From the NCBI RefSeq assembly GCF_910591885.1, contig NC_063275.1, positions 13,938,501-14,002,500 of the forward strand: DNA of 64,000 bases, read 5' to 3'. The notes under the pieces are model-generated. The model had not been told where the DNA came from and did no database searches. It saw nothing but the letters and a program-made list of their open reading frames with translations. Below are positions 27,213 to 40,079 of the stretch, piece by piece (positions within the stretch are counted from its first letter, which is position 1; each line of letters begins with the position of its first letter). The DNA comes from Bombus terrestris. Taxonomy: Eukaryota; Arthropoda; Insecta; Hymenoptera; Apidae. The translations under genes and the position numbers were made by a program.

Positions 27213-28302
27213 TGTTTTGACAATCAATATGCACTTTACACTAGCACTCTTTACGAATAATTACCTATATGTATTACGAATAATTACCTATATTTGAAAA
27301 TACGTCAGATATACTTTGTTACTTTACGTATTATTTAATTTAACTTCCCTATTATCTTCAATGTGTTGTTTGATATCGTATAACTACATCAATTTCTTTC
27401 TACCAGTAGTTAGAATGACACTAATGAATGTTTAAAATATTTGGTTGCGTAAAGTAAGAAAGAAGTTCATTAGAAAGGTAATACGGGTGTTATGCTGTTG
27501 GTAGCTGGTAGAATGAATGTCGGCCATCTTATTTTGGTACGTCATATAGACACTAGTTTCGCTACTGTCCTATAATATGCGCGTCATCGAAATAATCTGG
27601 CAGCAGCTGGTTGTAACATGAATGTCTGTTATTATTACGTAGGGTAAAACTGATACATCTATTCGAAACATACATATATATGTATTATATGCATATATGC
27701 AAATACATGATTATCTATACACAACTTGTATACATATATACGTAGCAACTGCATATAGAATTTACGTATACATTAAATGTATGCACTTTAGTTTATTCTT
27801 TTATAGTGATAAAAAAGAACAATTTTACTACTATACAAAGTATACACATTGTTTGTTATATATGAAAATTATATTTAAATCCTTTCAATTGAAACTTTAT
27901 GTTATGTCGATTACGTTATGATTTTTAAAGATTAATATAGTCTGTTGAAAAATTGCGACTGAATTGTAAACGAAATTATTTTTCATTTAACAATATGTAG
28001 AATGTAATTTAACTGTAGATCTATGAAATTTACCTAGTAAAAGATTCAAAATCTATTCCCTGAAATTTGTCATATCAGTTAGCAAGTTAGGTAAACGCAT
28101 TCTACTACTACGAAGTTTGTGTTCCACTCGATAATTATTCAAGAAATAAAAATATTTTTAAAGATCTGCTTATTTTTGAATGCCTATCAATGTTAATCCA
28201 GGGAGATAATCATAAGTAGTAATATTGAACTTCTTTTTGTTATGACAATATTAGTTTAAGAAGCTAATGTTAAAGCTAATGTCAACATTATACTTTTAGA
28301 TA
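27213..28302. promoter_or_regulatory. Divergent promoter region of SOSS-B and ARMC1
   Basis: These 1.1 kb lie between two head-to-head genes. The stretch 27480-27620 is locally less AT-rich and contains CGGCCATCTT at 27521-27530, whose complement AAGATGGCCG resembles the YY1/Pho site often found near transcription starts. A perfect 20-bp direct repeat lies at 27251-27270 and 27274-27293, close to the SOSS-B start. The open frame at 27697-27921 looks non-coding. Confidence 0.45.
27251..27293. repeat. Perfect 20-bp direct repeat, period 23
   Basis: The unit TTACGAATAATTACCTATAT occurs twice, separated by three bases, 39-81 bases upstream of the SOSS-B ATG. Confidence 0.9.
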
Positions 28303-29353
28303 ATGGACGTGGACGAATCTCTGGATCCGAAAGAATTGAAAGTTACCCTCGAAACATATAAAAAATTGGCAAATGATTTTGCAAATCATGATACAATTTT
28401 GAAGGTAGGAAATTTTTCAAAATTTGTTTATACTTTATTTTTATAACAAGGATTACTGATTTTAGGATAAAACAGTTTTGTCGTATGTAGCGTATGTCTT
28501 AGAAGTACCCGATTTTGAGATTGTTAATTTGAGTTTAGATATTTTGGAGTTATTTGTTAAAAACGTGGATAATTATGTACACATAACCTCTACTTTTGGA
28601 GTTCGTGAAGCCTTGGATGCAATTATAAATAAGTACAATATAGATAAACCAAAGATATCTAAACGAGCACAATGTATAAAAGATGACATAGAAAGAATGA
28701 AACCACCAATATATAATTTACGTAGCAGATGTAAAAGAGTTATAGAGCCTAAAAAGTTAAAGACTCATGTGATTGTATTACATGTTCAAGGCTTATTACC
28801 GGTAAATACATACAGATAGTATGTTTATATTTTAATTTTATGTATTTATTATTTCATAAAAATTATATATGCATATGAAATAGGAAACTCGTGCAGAGTT
28901 GGAGGCAATATTAATAAGAATCAATGGACTAGTTTCTCTGGTAGTTGATGTAGAACATCAGCGTGTTACAATGCGTACTTTAAGTTATGTTACTGCCAAA
29001 CAAATTGCAGAAGCTATCCAAAAAAATTCTGAGAATATGGAAGCAAGATTGGTGACACGAAATAAATTCAATCAAGAGTATCTCGTTAAATTGGTAAATA
29101 TTTGTACAGAGCAGAATTTCTAAATTTTAGGATTAAAATGAGTTGTGATTTTTTTATTAACAATGTATTTAATCATAAGATTCATACTGGAAATAATGGT
29201 GATACTGAAGACATGCCAGACTACTTACCTGAAGAAGATGAACAAGAAGATGAGAAAGAAGGAGTTGTATCATTATTGACTGGATTAAGACAAAGCGCTT
29301 CATCATTGTATAAATCCACTGCAGAATTTCTGCACAATTCATTTTATTGGTAA
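28303..29353 (+). CDS. ARMC1: Armadillo repeat-containing protein 1
   Basis: In vertebrates ARMC1 is a cytosolic/mitochondrial protein associated with the MICOS-MIB complex and mitochondrial distribution. Exons 28303-28404, 28466-28801, 28884-29093 and 29180-29353 give 273 aa (human 282). The N-terminal part is a helical armadillo-like region (DKTVLSYVAYVLEVPDFEIV, ILELFVKNVDNYVHI). The central region has a ferredoxin-like, heavy-metal-associated-type fold (HVIVLHVQGLLP, LVSLVVDVEHQRVTM) but lacks the CxxC metal site. The C-terminus is acidic (MPDYLPEEDEQ) and ends in FLHNSFYW, matching the family's conserved ending. The last acceptor (AATCATAAG|ATT) is the only nearby one that keeps frame, so that junction is less certain than the others. 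Confidence 0.88.
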
Positions 29354-32083
29354 ATTTGTATGCTCTAGTATATTAAATATTATTTTTTATTCTATTATCA
29401 ATGAACAACTTTATAAAAGTAGAAAATGTTTGAAACTATAATTCTTCATAAACATGTTTTAATTTTTATTTATTTGACATGTAATCTCAAGTTATCCATT
29501 TTCCATGACAGTTAATATAATACTCAAATATTCACTATATTTATTAAAATAGACTGAATATCTACCAGAAAGTGTAAATAAATTTAGTTTTTATTATATG
29601 TAATAAAAATTTGATGTCCATGTTTAATGTTTGTCCTCGAGTAAACTGTACATATGTAATGTATTAAATCTTGTAATTAAGTAGAGCTATAAAATATAGA
29701 AATTGCAATATGATGATCTAAGTGATTAGAACTTTTACATGTTCAATAATATAATAGAATAAAAACATAATCATTAATTTGATAAATGTGAACAAGACTC
29801 AGATCGCTATTTTATGCTGAATGGATATTGAAACAGTGTTATACAGAAAGAAATTTATTTCAAATTATGTTAAATATATATAATAATTAAAATATTACGT
29901 TGTTTGTATCTATAGCAACTTTTATTGCTAGTAAGGTTTTTCTATCATAATAATATGTATACTTTGTTGTTAAAAATAGGCTGTGCAAATATTTATTGTA
30001 TTTTAATAAGTTAATATATATATACTTACATGTAAAGTAACATACTACCACATACCATCATTTTTCTTTACAATATTTGCTTTTTACTTAAATAAAGATT
30101 TCAGATCATATGTATATATTTTGTTTTCAAATGTTAATGCATATATAAATAATTAATACTTTATAATTTATATAAAAATAGTTTTATTTTAACAAAATCA
30201 AGTTATCTAATAAGTTTACAATGTTATTAAGGTTTGTAATTAAATTGCATATACCAATTATTGTAAATCAACTTTATTTGTTTATAACACAAATTTTGTG
30301 TACTGCTTCTATTATTAAAGAATAATAGAACTAGTCAGTTTAGCTGCCACTGCACAAGAAGGAACAATTTATGCAACTACTCGCATAAATATAATAGATA
30401 CAATATGTATGATTATCATAAAGTACATCTTTATATATCTTATTAATTACTTCGTCCAAATGAGCACATGAAAATGTTATATCATACCTTAGCTACTATT
30501 TTCTTAAGTTTACGTTGTATTGTCTATATTTACAATAGTATAGTAATTGTCATTAAGGCAATTTGAGTTTCAAAGCAGGTACAATAGATGGATGCAGACA
30601 GTACTTTGGACAATTGACTTAACAATGTCGTTTAGTTTTGCATGTGTAATTACGATATTTATTGTTATTAATTTGAGAGAATGAGTATATGACTTTTACA
30701 TACAGTCCAACACTATTATTGAGTTTCAGTTTGAAACTCAGACAACCTGCATTGTTTTGACTATATCATAATACTACTTACACTAGTTTTCTAACATAGT
30801 CATTAAATTAGATTGTATTCATTTATTAATTGAAAAATGAAACAATAAAATTTATTACATACAGTACATTAATGAAATCTGTAGTAAGATTATTGGTAAA
30901 AGTTTTAATGCATCAAAAATATTTAATGACTTTGTTACAGTAAAATAGCCCTCAAGCAATACCTCATGTTATTTATAATTTGACTTTATCAGAATAGCAG
31001 AATATTTATTGAATCGAAAAATTATTGTACTGATGTGATCCTATTTTCAGTTGCAAGCTTAATTGCTGCTTATTGCACATTAATTAGATTTTGTTATTTT
31101 ATTTTAATAATCACTATTTGGTGTACTTTATGAAAATTGCCACAGGCACTTATGTTTTAAAATTTATTTAGTAATTGTCATTCCATTACATATTTTCTAA
31201 ATTACTTTCAAAAGTATGTTTTTCTAATGCAATATTTATTTTTATTTTATTGTATTTATATACAATAACTCTTTGTAAACTACCAAATAATATATGAGTT
31301 TATTGATTTTTAAAATTGATTTCTACATTATGGTGAATTTCATCTATACGTACAAGTGAATGCAATTATCAATAACTGATTTTGCATTCATCGTAGGAAT
31401 GATTGATTTGAGTCTAACTGAATATTTTTTATTAATAATATGAAATAAATGCAACACATAATTGATAATAAATTCATAATTGATTAGTTGAGAATTCTAC
31501 ATGTACTAAAAGGAACTATAAAAAAAATGTAAAACATAATGGAATGAATTTTAAGTAATGATTTTTTCTCTTTCAAACGCGAGCATGAGGTGGGTGCATG
31601 TATTTACAAATAATACTATATAACATGTTTATACACATGTTTGTGTAAATTTTCGATTCTGTTGAAAATATCAGCAATCTATATTTTATATTTTTCTTAG
31701 AAAAAATAGTTATTGATTTATGTTCATTTTCTATAGCGTATAATAAATCATATCATAGATAATGATAGAAAACAATTTCATTAAATTAATTCAGTTGTTG
31801 AATTTTGTAATAGTTTTCAAAAATAGTAATTTAAATTTTAATAAAGATTTAGAATGTGATTTTTATAAATTTTTCTCAGTAACTGTCTAGTATCTTAATA
31901 ATATTAATGTAATATTTCATTGATAAATAATGCATAAAATTAATGTACATATATATCTAACATATACCTTAAATTGATAAATATCTACAATATTTAACAC
32001 AGGATGAGAGCATACGCTACAAAAATGCACTGGTTGTTAGGTACTTATATCAATCGTAAATGAGATATAAAAATCCTGTTAAT
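29354..32083. other. AT-rich convergent interval between ARMC1 and wallenda
   Basis: A 2.7-kb tail-to-tail region that should hold both 3' UTRs. AATAAA at 29577-29582 is a candidate ARMC1 poly(A) signal. No ORF, inverted repeat or RNA gene was recognised. A long wallenda 3' UTR is possible, since no obvious minus-strand hexamer lies close to its stop. Confidence 0.45.
29577..29582 (+). terminator. Candidate poly(A) signal of ARMC1
   Basis: AATAAA lies about 220 bases after the ARMC1 stop. Confidence 0.45.
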
Positions 32084-35000
32084 CTACACACTACTTTCTA
32101 TTTTTAAGTTTGCAACTACTGGTTGAGATGCAATTGTAATCTCACTGACTTCATCTGTTTCTGATTGACTTGATGTATCAGAAACATCATCTATTTCTTT
32201 CCTCTAAATAAAAATAGAAATAAAAGTAAAAATATATTGTGTATTATACTGTATATAATACATACATTTTCAATATTACATTAATAATAAGAATTATTTT
32301 GACTCACCTTATGAGAATAGTGAATATTACGAAATACTCTTTGCATATCGGGATTACTTTCTAACGTGGAGGATTGACTGGACGGAGGATGTGAATATTC
32401 GGAAGTATTTTCCTCATCAGAAGCTAACACTCTCTCTATGCGTTCAGGTGCATGTTTAAATCTTCTTAATCTACATCCAGGACCAATTGGTCGCCTTGCA
32501 ATACTTTAAAATAAATTCATTAAATTAAAATATGAATAAGATTAATTTCATATTTTTACATTATTCTAGAAAAAATACCTTCTTCTTTTTAAAGAATAAT
32601 TATACGTATAACTGGGATCTTCGCCTTCTTCATCTGACCAACTTTCCTCACATGCATCATCTTCACGATCGCATAAAGTATCCATACTTTCAGAACAAGG
32701 TCGAGTTTTAATTTCTGATTGTTCGTGAGGTGTATTAGTATTGTTAACAATAATTCCACAAAAATGTCCGGACAGGTTTATAGGTTCTTCTTTGCCTCTG
32801 AAATGAGCAATTATTTATTACTTTTAATTATTGTTAAAGTCCATATATTGATATATGTATATTTATATTAAATATGTTTTACCTGTGTTGTATCACATCA
32901 TCGCAATTTCCATTATCTATAGGAGAAATAAGACGATTAGCATTAATAATTTCGCTAACTTTTCGACCAAGTGTTTCGAGATTATCGTCATCACTACAGT
33001 CCTTTAAACGTTCATTTCCATTTGCACGATTTTCATTTGAAGGTTCAGGACTGGAACAAGGACTAGATTGCATTCTATAATGAGCTTCGGATAAAACTGA
33101 ATTTCCATTTAAACTTTCTGGTGTTTGTTTATTTAATGACTGTTTATTAAGACTATTTACAGAAAGTTTTTCTGTTGATGAGATTGTTGTTGTATGTCCA
33201 ACAGGATTAAAATCAGTTTCATTGATATCCATTATATCTGTCTGTGTTTGACTATCAACAAAACGTGCACATACTTCTGTACTCTGAAAACAGATATGCA
33301 TCCAGCATCATATTTTAATTTATTAATTAATAAGTACATATTCTCATGTTAGATACGTACTTTTCTTTCACGATGAGGACTCGATCGTGGGCTAGAATTT
33401 ACACCACATCCAGATCCTACTCTACGATGCCTATATTTGCGTTGTTTGAAACTATTATTAGGGACTAAAACTGTCTCTGGTTGATTAGATTCATTTAGTT
33501 GGGTACACATAGTTGCTTTTATAGGAGTTTGTGGACAGTCTGTTGGGGATGGTGGAGTTGTTGGAGTAGATGATGTCGAAAATTGAGGGTTACGTCTACG
33601 ATGAAGTCTTTCTTGAGCCTTTATAAGGGGGTGTACAAGTCGCTTCTTACATTGCTTATACCCACTTTGTTGTTCTCGTCTAAGAGAGAAAATAAGATAT
33701 ATTATAATTACTTACTATTAGCTATTCTAATTTTCTAATTTATTACTTACTTAATTACATCTCGTTCACGCTGTTCCAACTGCAACAAAACAGCGCTTAA
33801 TTCTAAGTACAAATTATTAGTACGTTCGAGTTTACGTTCATAATGTTCTCGAATATCTTGAGCATGTCTTAATTCATCCTCACGTCGTCGAATGAGATCA
33901 GCTTCAAATCTTGGACTACTGCAACTATTTGTCTGCATTTGTTTCATATGATCTCTAATTTCTTTTTTCCAAGATTGCTGTAATTATAAAAATTATAAAC
34001 ACCTCTTAATATCTAAATACGTTTCTTTCATTTTTATTTTTAAGTTTTCAATTTACCTGTGTCTTAAAGTAATCATCAGGTTTTGTACATAGCACTTCAA
34101 CTGCTGCAATTCCGAGGTGAATTTCAATATGTTTAAAGGAAGGTCTATTACGTGGTTTTGCAGCCCAACATTGTTTTACAAGTAGCCTGTAACCTTCTGG
34201 GCAGCTTGCAGGGATTGGTAAATGAAGAGAATTATTGCCCACGCCCCAAATGATTGCGGAAGAATCCACGTCTTTGTAAGGTATTTCTCCGCTTAAGAGT
34301 TCCCATAATACCACACCATACGACCATATATCTACTTTCTCAGAACAAGGCTCGTTTCTGATGATTTCTGGGGCCATCCAGGCAACTGTACCGGCAAAAC
34401 TCATTCTTGTACTAATTTCATTCCATTCTCTACTAGTTCCAAAATCGCTAATTTTGACAACTTCTCCTTGTCCTATCAACACACTGAAATTGTAAATAGA
34501 ATTTAGAAGATAAACACGTAAATATAGTACATAAGTATAGTAAAGACAAACATGTTCTTATTTTATGAGGTAAATAAAAATTTACTGAGCCTAAAAATAC
34601 ATATGAATTTAATTATATTAGATTAAATGTCATACTTTGGGCTTTTAAGATCTCTGTGTATAATTTTATGTGCATGAAGATAGGCCATTCCAGCAGCAAT
34701 TTGTTTTGACCATGATACTAATCTAGGAGGTGGAACTGGTTCTCCAGCCCTAAGGAGGTCGTATAATGGTCCGTATGGGCAAAATTCCATTATTATACAG
34801 TAACATGGTGCTTGTGTGCAAACACCTCTGAGAATATATAAAGATTATTTATATTATTTTTTATAGCATTTATAGTACAGCTAAAAACTTACTTAAATTG
34901 AACAATATTCGGATGATTTAACTTCCGTAAGTGCCGTATATCAGTTTCACGCGGCTCTCGCACCTTTTTTACAGCTACAACTTCTTTATTTAATTTTCCA

Positions 35001-37505
35001 CTAAATACTGCCCCCTGTGCTCCAGATCCGAGCCATTGGAGTTCACTGATTGATTCAAACGGTATTTCCCAGTCATCCGCTAAAATTATTTTATTTTATC
35101 CTATAAATAATGTTATAAAGACTACATTAAATTTACAAAAAGTAACTACTTACTTTGATGTCCTTTAATTTTTTCATTAACAGCTGCTTTTGAAAGCATA
35201 GTCCAAACTGGACGCATGCACCCTAATATACCTTCCACCCAGCTTGATCTTTGTGCATCTAAAGTTCCAGTACCTGGAGTACATTTTGTTGCAGTTTCAC
35301 TAGAGTTACTATTGCTTTCTGAATTGCTATGATTGTTATTAGGTAATTGAGCATCACGTGGGTCAGGGATAATAGGACCTCCTGCAATTCCACTCAACTG
35401 ACCTAATTCTTCTTGTATACATAACATGCTAAAATAAATAATCAAAGACATTAAAAGACTTAATTTCTGAATGTGAAAATGTTAAAATATTAATGAAAGA
35501 ACAAAATTATTTTAATCATTTTGCTATTTTTATTTGATAAATATAATTTTTTACAGTGCAGCAAAAATACTATCATGAAACATGTAGCAAATATGTGTTA
35601 TGAAATTTTATCAAGCAAGAGTTACAAGAATTTTGCTTTTTACTGGAGTTTCTCATCATGAACTACTGAAAATAATGTAATATATGATATTATGAATTGA
35701 AATATTAACTATAGGAAAAATGATAGTGAGGAGTAAAAATATTCTTTATTAATGTTTTTGGAAGTTATTAATTTAATCTTGAATAAAGCTTCTAATATAA
35801 ACTAACTGACTAACTCATAACTTTTTTAAAAGAGTAAATAATTATTATGAAATTTTTATTCAAAATGTTAATATATAAATTATTTTAAAAATGTACCATT
35901 TAAACAAAATTCTTTACTAACTCATTAGTAATAAAATTATTTATACTAATTTAATTATTAATTATTATACTAATTTAATTTATACTAATCAAATTATCTT
36001 AATCAAACAATAATCATATTTCTTCGCTTTATAACTATTATTAATGAACTTAAGTCCCTAACATATCTGTGTTGAAAAATTTCACAATTTAGACTCCAAA
36101 CAAAAGAAAAGTGACGTTATTTCGAAAAACGCAACAAAGAAATTTAGGCATATAAAATTTTCATGTCTTATTGTCATAACAAACGATTCGTTACATACAC
36201 AATCAATATGGACATGTGTATGTATTAAAATCGTCATGTTAAAACGTCATGAAATCTAACTAATTAAGTGAAATTAATAGGAACATTTAATCACTGAGCA
36301 TCGATTTCCTTAAATGACTTGTACACCTGTCAAACAAGTAAGCTGTGATCGTAAGTCGTGAGTCAAGTAGTTGTTATAAGCAATATCATACGATAAGTGT
36401 AAGTATCTGCAATGTACTTTACTTCTGTGTATTATGTATCTCGTGCTATATCATTTAAAAATACTCTTTCGTGTTTATATCGAAGATACTGAAATCGCGT
36501 AAGAAAGTCATGTTTTAATAACTGAAAAATGGAAATGATAAAAATGACATGGGTCGTGTGATTAGGAATTATGTTTAGGACATAAATATATCTGATAAAT
36601 AGAAAAGATTGACAATATGAGTTTCTATAGATGTGTTAGTGTGGGGACAAGATCAAAGCCGTCAACGATGGTGCCGTTATGCCGTTATCGGAAGCGCATT
36701 CCGACGACTTGGCCTTCGTCCTCACCTCCTCGTACCGACGTTGTTTGGAACGACCACATCGTCGTTCTGTGTCTTTCGAAGGAAAAATCGTGTAAATACC
36801 ATCGTACCACGCGTAGCATATGGATATAACACGCTTGACCCATACACTGAGAGAAAGTGTCACAAAACCATGCCACTGATTGAACGTTTTCACGATAAAC
36901 AAAATATAAATACGATGAAACTATACAGGATGCATACGACCACGAGACATATCGTAAACTAACAAGTTAGCCGGCAGAGGGCCGCATTTACCGTTTGCTT
37001 TTATGTGTGTATGTACAGTATGATGCATGACGATGTTACGATTAAGTGGTTGTTCGTAATTGTAGTGCATTACAATTTGACAACCGAAAAGTATATGATC
37101 ATTCTACATATCATTTATAAGACAAATACATATGTACAATTGAAACATTATCATAATTAATATCACGCAGTAAAGTTATATTTTACGATAATTAAGTTAC
37201 TCTTAATTTCAAATATAAATTTTAAGGTTTACCTATGACAGATAATTAAGAATGCGCATGCGCAATTGTACGCGCGTAATTTAATGTAACAAAGCGCGTT
37301 ATTTCAAATTTATTATATGTAATACTCGTTTTATATTTGACACTGTAAAAATACTACATTCTTACCTGTTAGTGAATATGTGCGCTTCCGGATGAGAAGG
37401 TGATAAAACTACTTGATTGACACCCGATGACGCTTCTGTTTCCTGAGATTCAAATTTGTACATCTCAGGTTGCGACAATGTCTCTGTCCCGGCAGGGGTA
37501 CGCAT
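32084..37505 (-). CDS. wnd: Mitogen-activated protein kinase kinase kinase 12/13 (DLK/wallenda)
   Basis: A dual leucine zipper MAP3K that activates MKK4/7-JNK and p38 pathways in axon injury and synaptic growth. Eleven exons in transcript order: 37505-37366, 35428-35154, 35079-34893, 34827-34636, 34483-34057, 33977-33751, 33679-33361, 33283-32883, 32797-32579, 32503-32308 and 32203-32084, giving 900 aa (human DLK 859). The kinase domain starts at WEIPFESI (about 142), with Gly-rich loop GSGAQG (156-161), VAVKK (Lys176), HRDLKSPN (Asp260), DFG (Asp278) and WMAPE, all intact. The leucine-zipper coiled coil follows at about 408-490 (REHYERKLERTNNLYLEL, LQLEQRERD). The C-terminal half is disordered, Ser/Pro-rich and acidic. 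The first coding intron (1.9 kb) is far longer than the others and holds a CpG-rich block. The 5' UTR probably extends to CpG-rich sequence near 40-41 kb. Confidence 0.95.
36617..36960. other. CpG-rich block inside the first coding intron of wallenda
   Basis: About 300 bases are markedly richer in G+C and CpG than the surrounding intron and include a CGGAA-5-TTCCG inverted repeat near 36690-36705. Short open frames exist on both strands, but none looks like protein. It may be an intronic promoter or enhancer, or an old transposon fragment. Confidence 0.45.
37253..37264. promoter_or_regulatory. Palindromic NRF1-like site
   Basis: TGCGCATGCGCA is a perfect match to the palindromic NRF1 consensus (erect wing in flies). 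It lies about 100 bases inside the first coding intron of wallenda, next to its first coding exon. Function is inferred. Confidence 0.5.
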
Positions 37506-40079
37506 GGTTGCTTATTGTTTTGTATTCCAATTCTGTAACATAATTTATCATTTGATAAATAATACAATTTAGGGATGTAAACTTCCTTACTAGTAGTATT
37601 TTAAATAAGAGAACATTTTTGACGCTTGTTACATGCAAGTGTATATCATCAAAAAATGTATTCGTCGCAATGTTACTTTATCAAGAGCGAAGACCAGAGG
37701 AAAAAGAGAAAAGACGAATAAGAAATCACCTTTAGCATAACATGGGGAGGCTGGGTTCAATGGAATGCCGATCTAGTAAGAGGCGTGGTATGTGGCCGTC
37801 ACATACCAAACAATCGTGTTTTTATTTTTTGTGCAAATTCTTTAGGTTAAACCTAATCATACTTGCATTTTTAGCCGATAATTAAAGAAATCACGCTTTT
37901 TAACAAAATATTAGCAGGAAAGTTAAAGTGAAAGATTTACTTAAAATTTGAGTATTGCATATAGCTTGTCTTTTGTCTAATACTTATGAAACAACAAAAG
38001 TCTGCTTTTTTCAATTACAAAATCTTCGTAATTTTGTAGCAAAAATAATGCGACAGAAAACAAAAGGATTAATTAAAAATCCAACCGGTTTTGCAAAAAA
38101 CCTTTATCAGATATTGGTTTAAACACGGAACCCTTTCGCGCTATGAGAAGAAAAAAAAAAGATACAGAGTTTTATATAGTGAGTCATTCGTAGGTGTGTC
38201 TTGGATTAATCCGCAGCACCTGTGCTAGGTAAGGTCTAATATATTAGGAACCACCCCCGAAACCTAGATCTGCTGGGAGAAATGAGGAAGAAAAGAGGGA
38301 TATTTCGTGCTTCCAAATATATTTATTTGAAATAAATACAAAGAAAGACGTTATTAATGGTTTTTTATGATTATTCAAATAATTTTATTCTCAAGATTGA
38401 ATGTATGTTCATTTTATTTACAAAATATATTTCTAGAGCTGGAACCTTCACATGATACAATGAAGGGGTTTCTGAAAATTTTGCTAGAGTTAACAGATCG
38501 ATGTTCTAAAAGAGTGAACATGTTGCACCCTTCGTTTCTTGAACAGACTATTTCCGTGAGTAAAGTTGGGGAAGAATGAATCGTAATGAGTAGGGTGCTC
38601 ATTGTCTATCCTGATTTGTCGCTTTGTTGACCAGAATGCTATAATTTCAGGGTATGAGTGAACATTACGATATGGATGTTTAATATTATATTATAATATA
38701 TTCAGTATATCACAAAATAGATTAAAATATGAAATTATGTGTACATGACTAATGTTATAGCGGCAAATTTAATAAGTTAACAGAATATATTACGTCAGCT
38801 TCAAACCTTTACATTTTCGTTACATATACACGTGTGCGTGACTTTGTTGCATTGAGAAGAGTTCCATCGTAAGTTTTATAGAACAATCTAAAAATACTTC
38901 CAATATCGAGGTCGCGAAACAAAAGAGAAGAGTTTGATAGAAAACTTAAATATGATAAGAAATAGAAATGGTTTATTACGTATAACGTAACGAACAAATT
39001 CTGTTAATACGTTGAAAAAAGGATGAAATACATATTAATGTTTCCATCCAATTGCATTCGTTAACATCTTTTTACGAATACACATCCGCATCCTTCAATG
39101 GAGGTGGAAGAAATTTCAGTTTTGTTGTTGTCTGAAATGCACGAAATGCAATGTATGTGATAGAAATGATAACGTGGAAAAATATCCATGAAATGTTTTA
39201 AGTAGATCATCACTAGAATAAATTAGGATTTTTAAAAAATTTATTGATTACATAAAAAATGAATGAGTGCTATATGATCTAGTACGGAAGGTGTATCAAA
39301 TAGTCTTAATTCATCGTTTATATATTGCATCATTATTATCAAAAATGAAATTCGATGTGTTTATTATGTATACGTATTAAATATTTCATTAGAGCAACGT
39401 GTATAGTATTGGTGCACATCCTAGCGTTGAAATCACTCGATAAATTGAGTGATCGCGATGCTGTTTATAGCATCAGTGATCAGTACATATATTGCTTTAA
39501 TGTGGTTCTACCTAGACGATATTTTGATAATATTTCAAGAAAATGAACTTCACTACTTACTTTTTAAACACAAGTGAAATGAAATTCAGTATAATCTACT
39601 TGTTCAAAGGGACGTAGTACAATATAATAAAAGAAATATGTCACAAGAACTTAATAATAACTTTATATACTAATATCTTATATAATGTTTATTGAAAATA
39701 AACATATTTGATATTATTGCCTTTACTCGGCTCAAAAACACAAAAAGTACACGTGTGCATTGCATATATAGTGTATATCAAGAAAAGAAGCTTTTTCCGA
39801 GATTGTAATATACTCGAAGAATAAATAACAGACAGTTTTTCATTTTATATACCAGTACTCATCATTTTCAACATTTTACTGGTCTTAAAGAAAACCGAAC
39901 TTATTGATATTTAAGATAAAAATCCTTTTATTTTAATATGCACGGATTAATTCGATAAACTTGCTTTTACACCGAACATCCTTTCTCATTCATCGCCTTT
40001 TTCTAAAAGCGTTCTTTTCTCATTCATACGAAAGTAATGGACGCGTTTACTGAAGAAATAATAAGAGTACGATTCAAAG
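37506..40079. other. Upstream flank of wallenda, mostly AT-rich
   Basis: No complete gene. It probably contains 5' UTR introns of wallenda. Structured items seen are an inverted repeat at 37787-37807 (GGTATGTG-5-CACATACC), a GC-richer patch at about 38180-38300 with an E-box CACCTG, and an isolated exon-like ORF at 38437-38555. The remainder is plain AT-rich sequence. Confidence 0.4.
38437..38555 (+). other. Isolated exon-like open segment, unidentified
   Basis: A 119-base segment is bounded by a good acceptor (TTTCTAG) and donor (GTGAGT). It encodes 39 residues with protein-like composition (for example GFLKILLELTDRCSKRVN and LHPSFLEQ). I recognise no family and find no partner exons on either side. 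It may be a lone exon of a gene I cannot resolve, a decayed fragment, or chance. Confidence 0.25.

Noticed and set aside
28303..29353. Heavy-metal-binding (copper chaperone-like) function for ARMC1
   Set aside because: The ferredoxin-like region is recognisable, but the CxxC metal-binding motif is missing, so metal binding is not supported.
36617..36962. Overlapping open frames in the wallenda intron
   Set aside because: All frames on both strands are open for similar lengths, an effect of local GC content. No protein character or splice partners.
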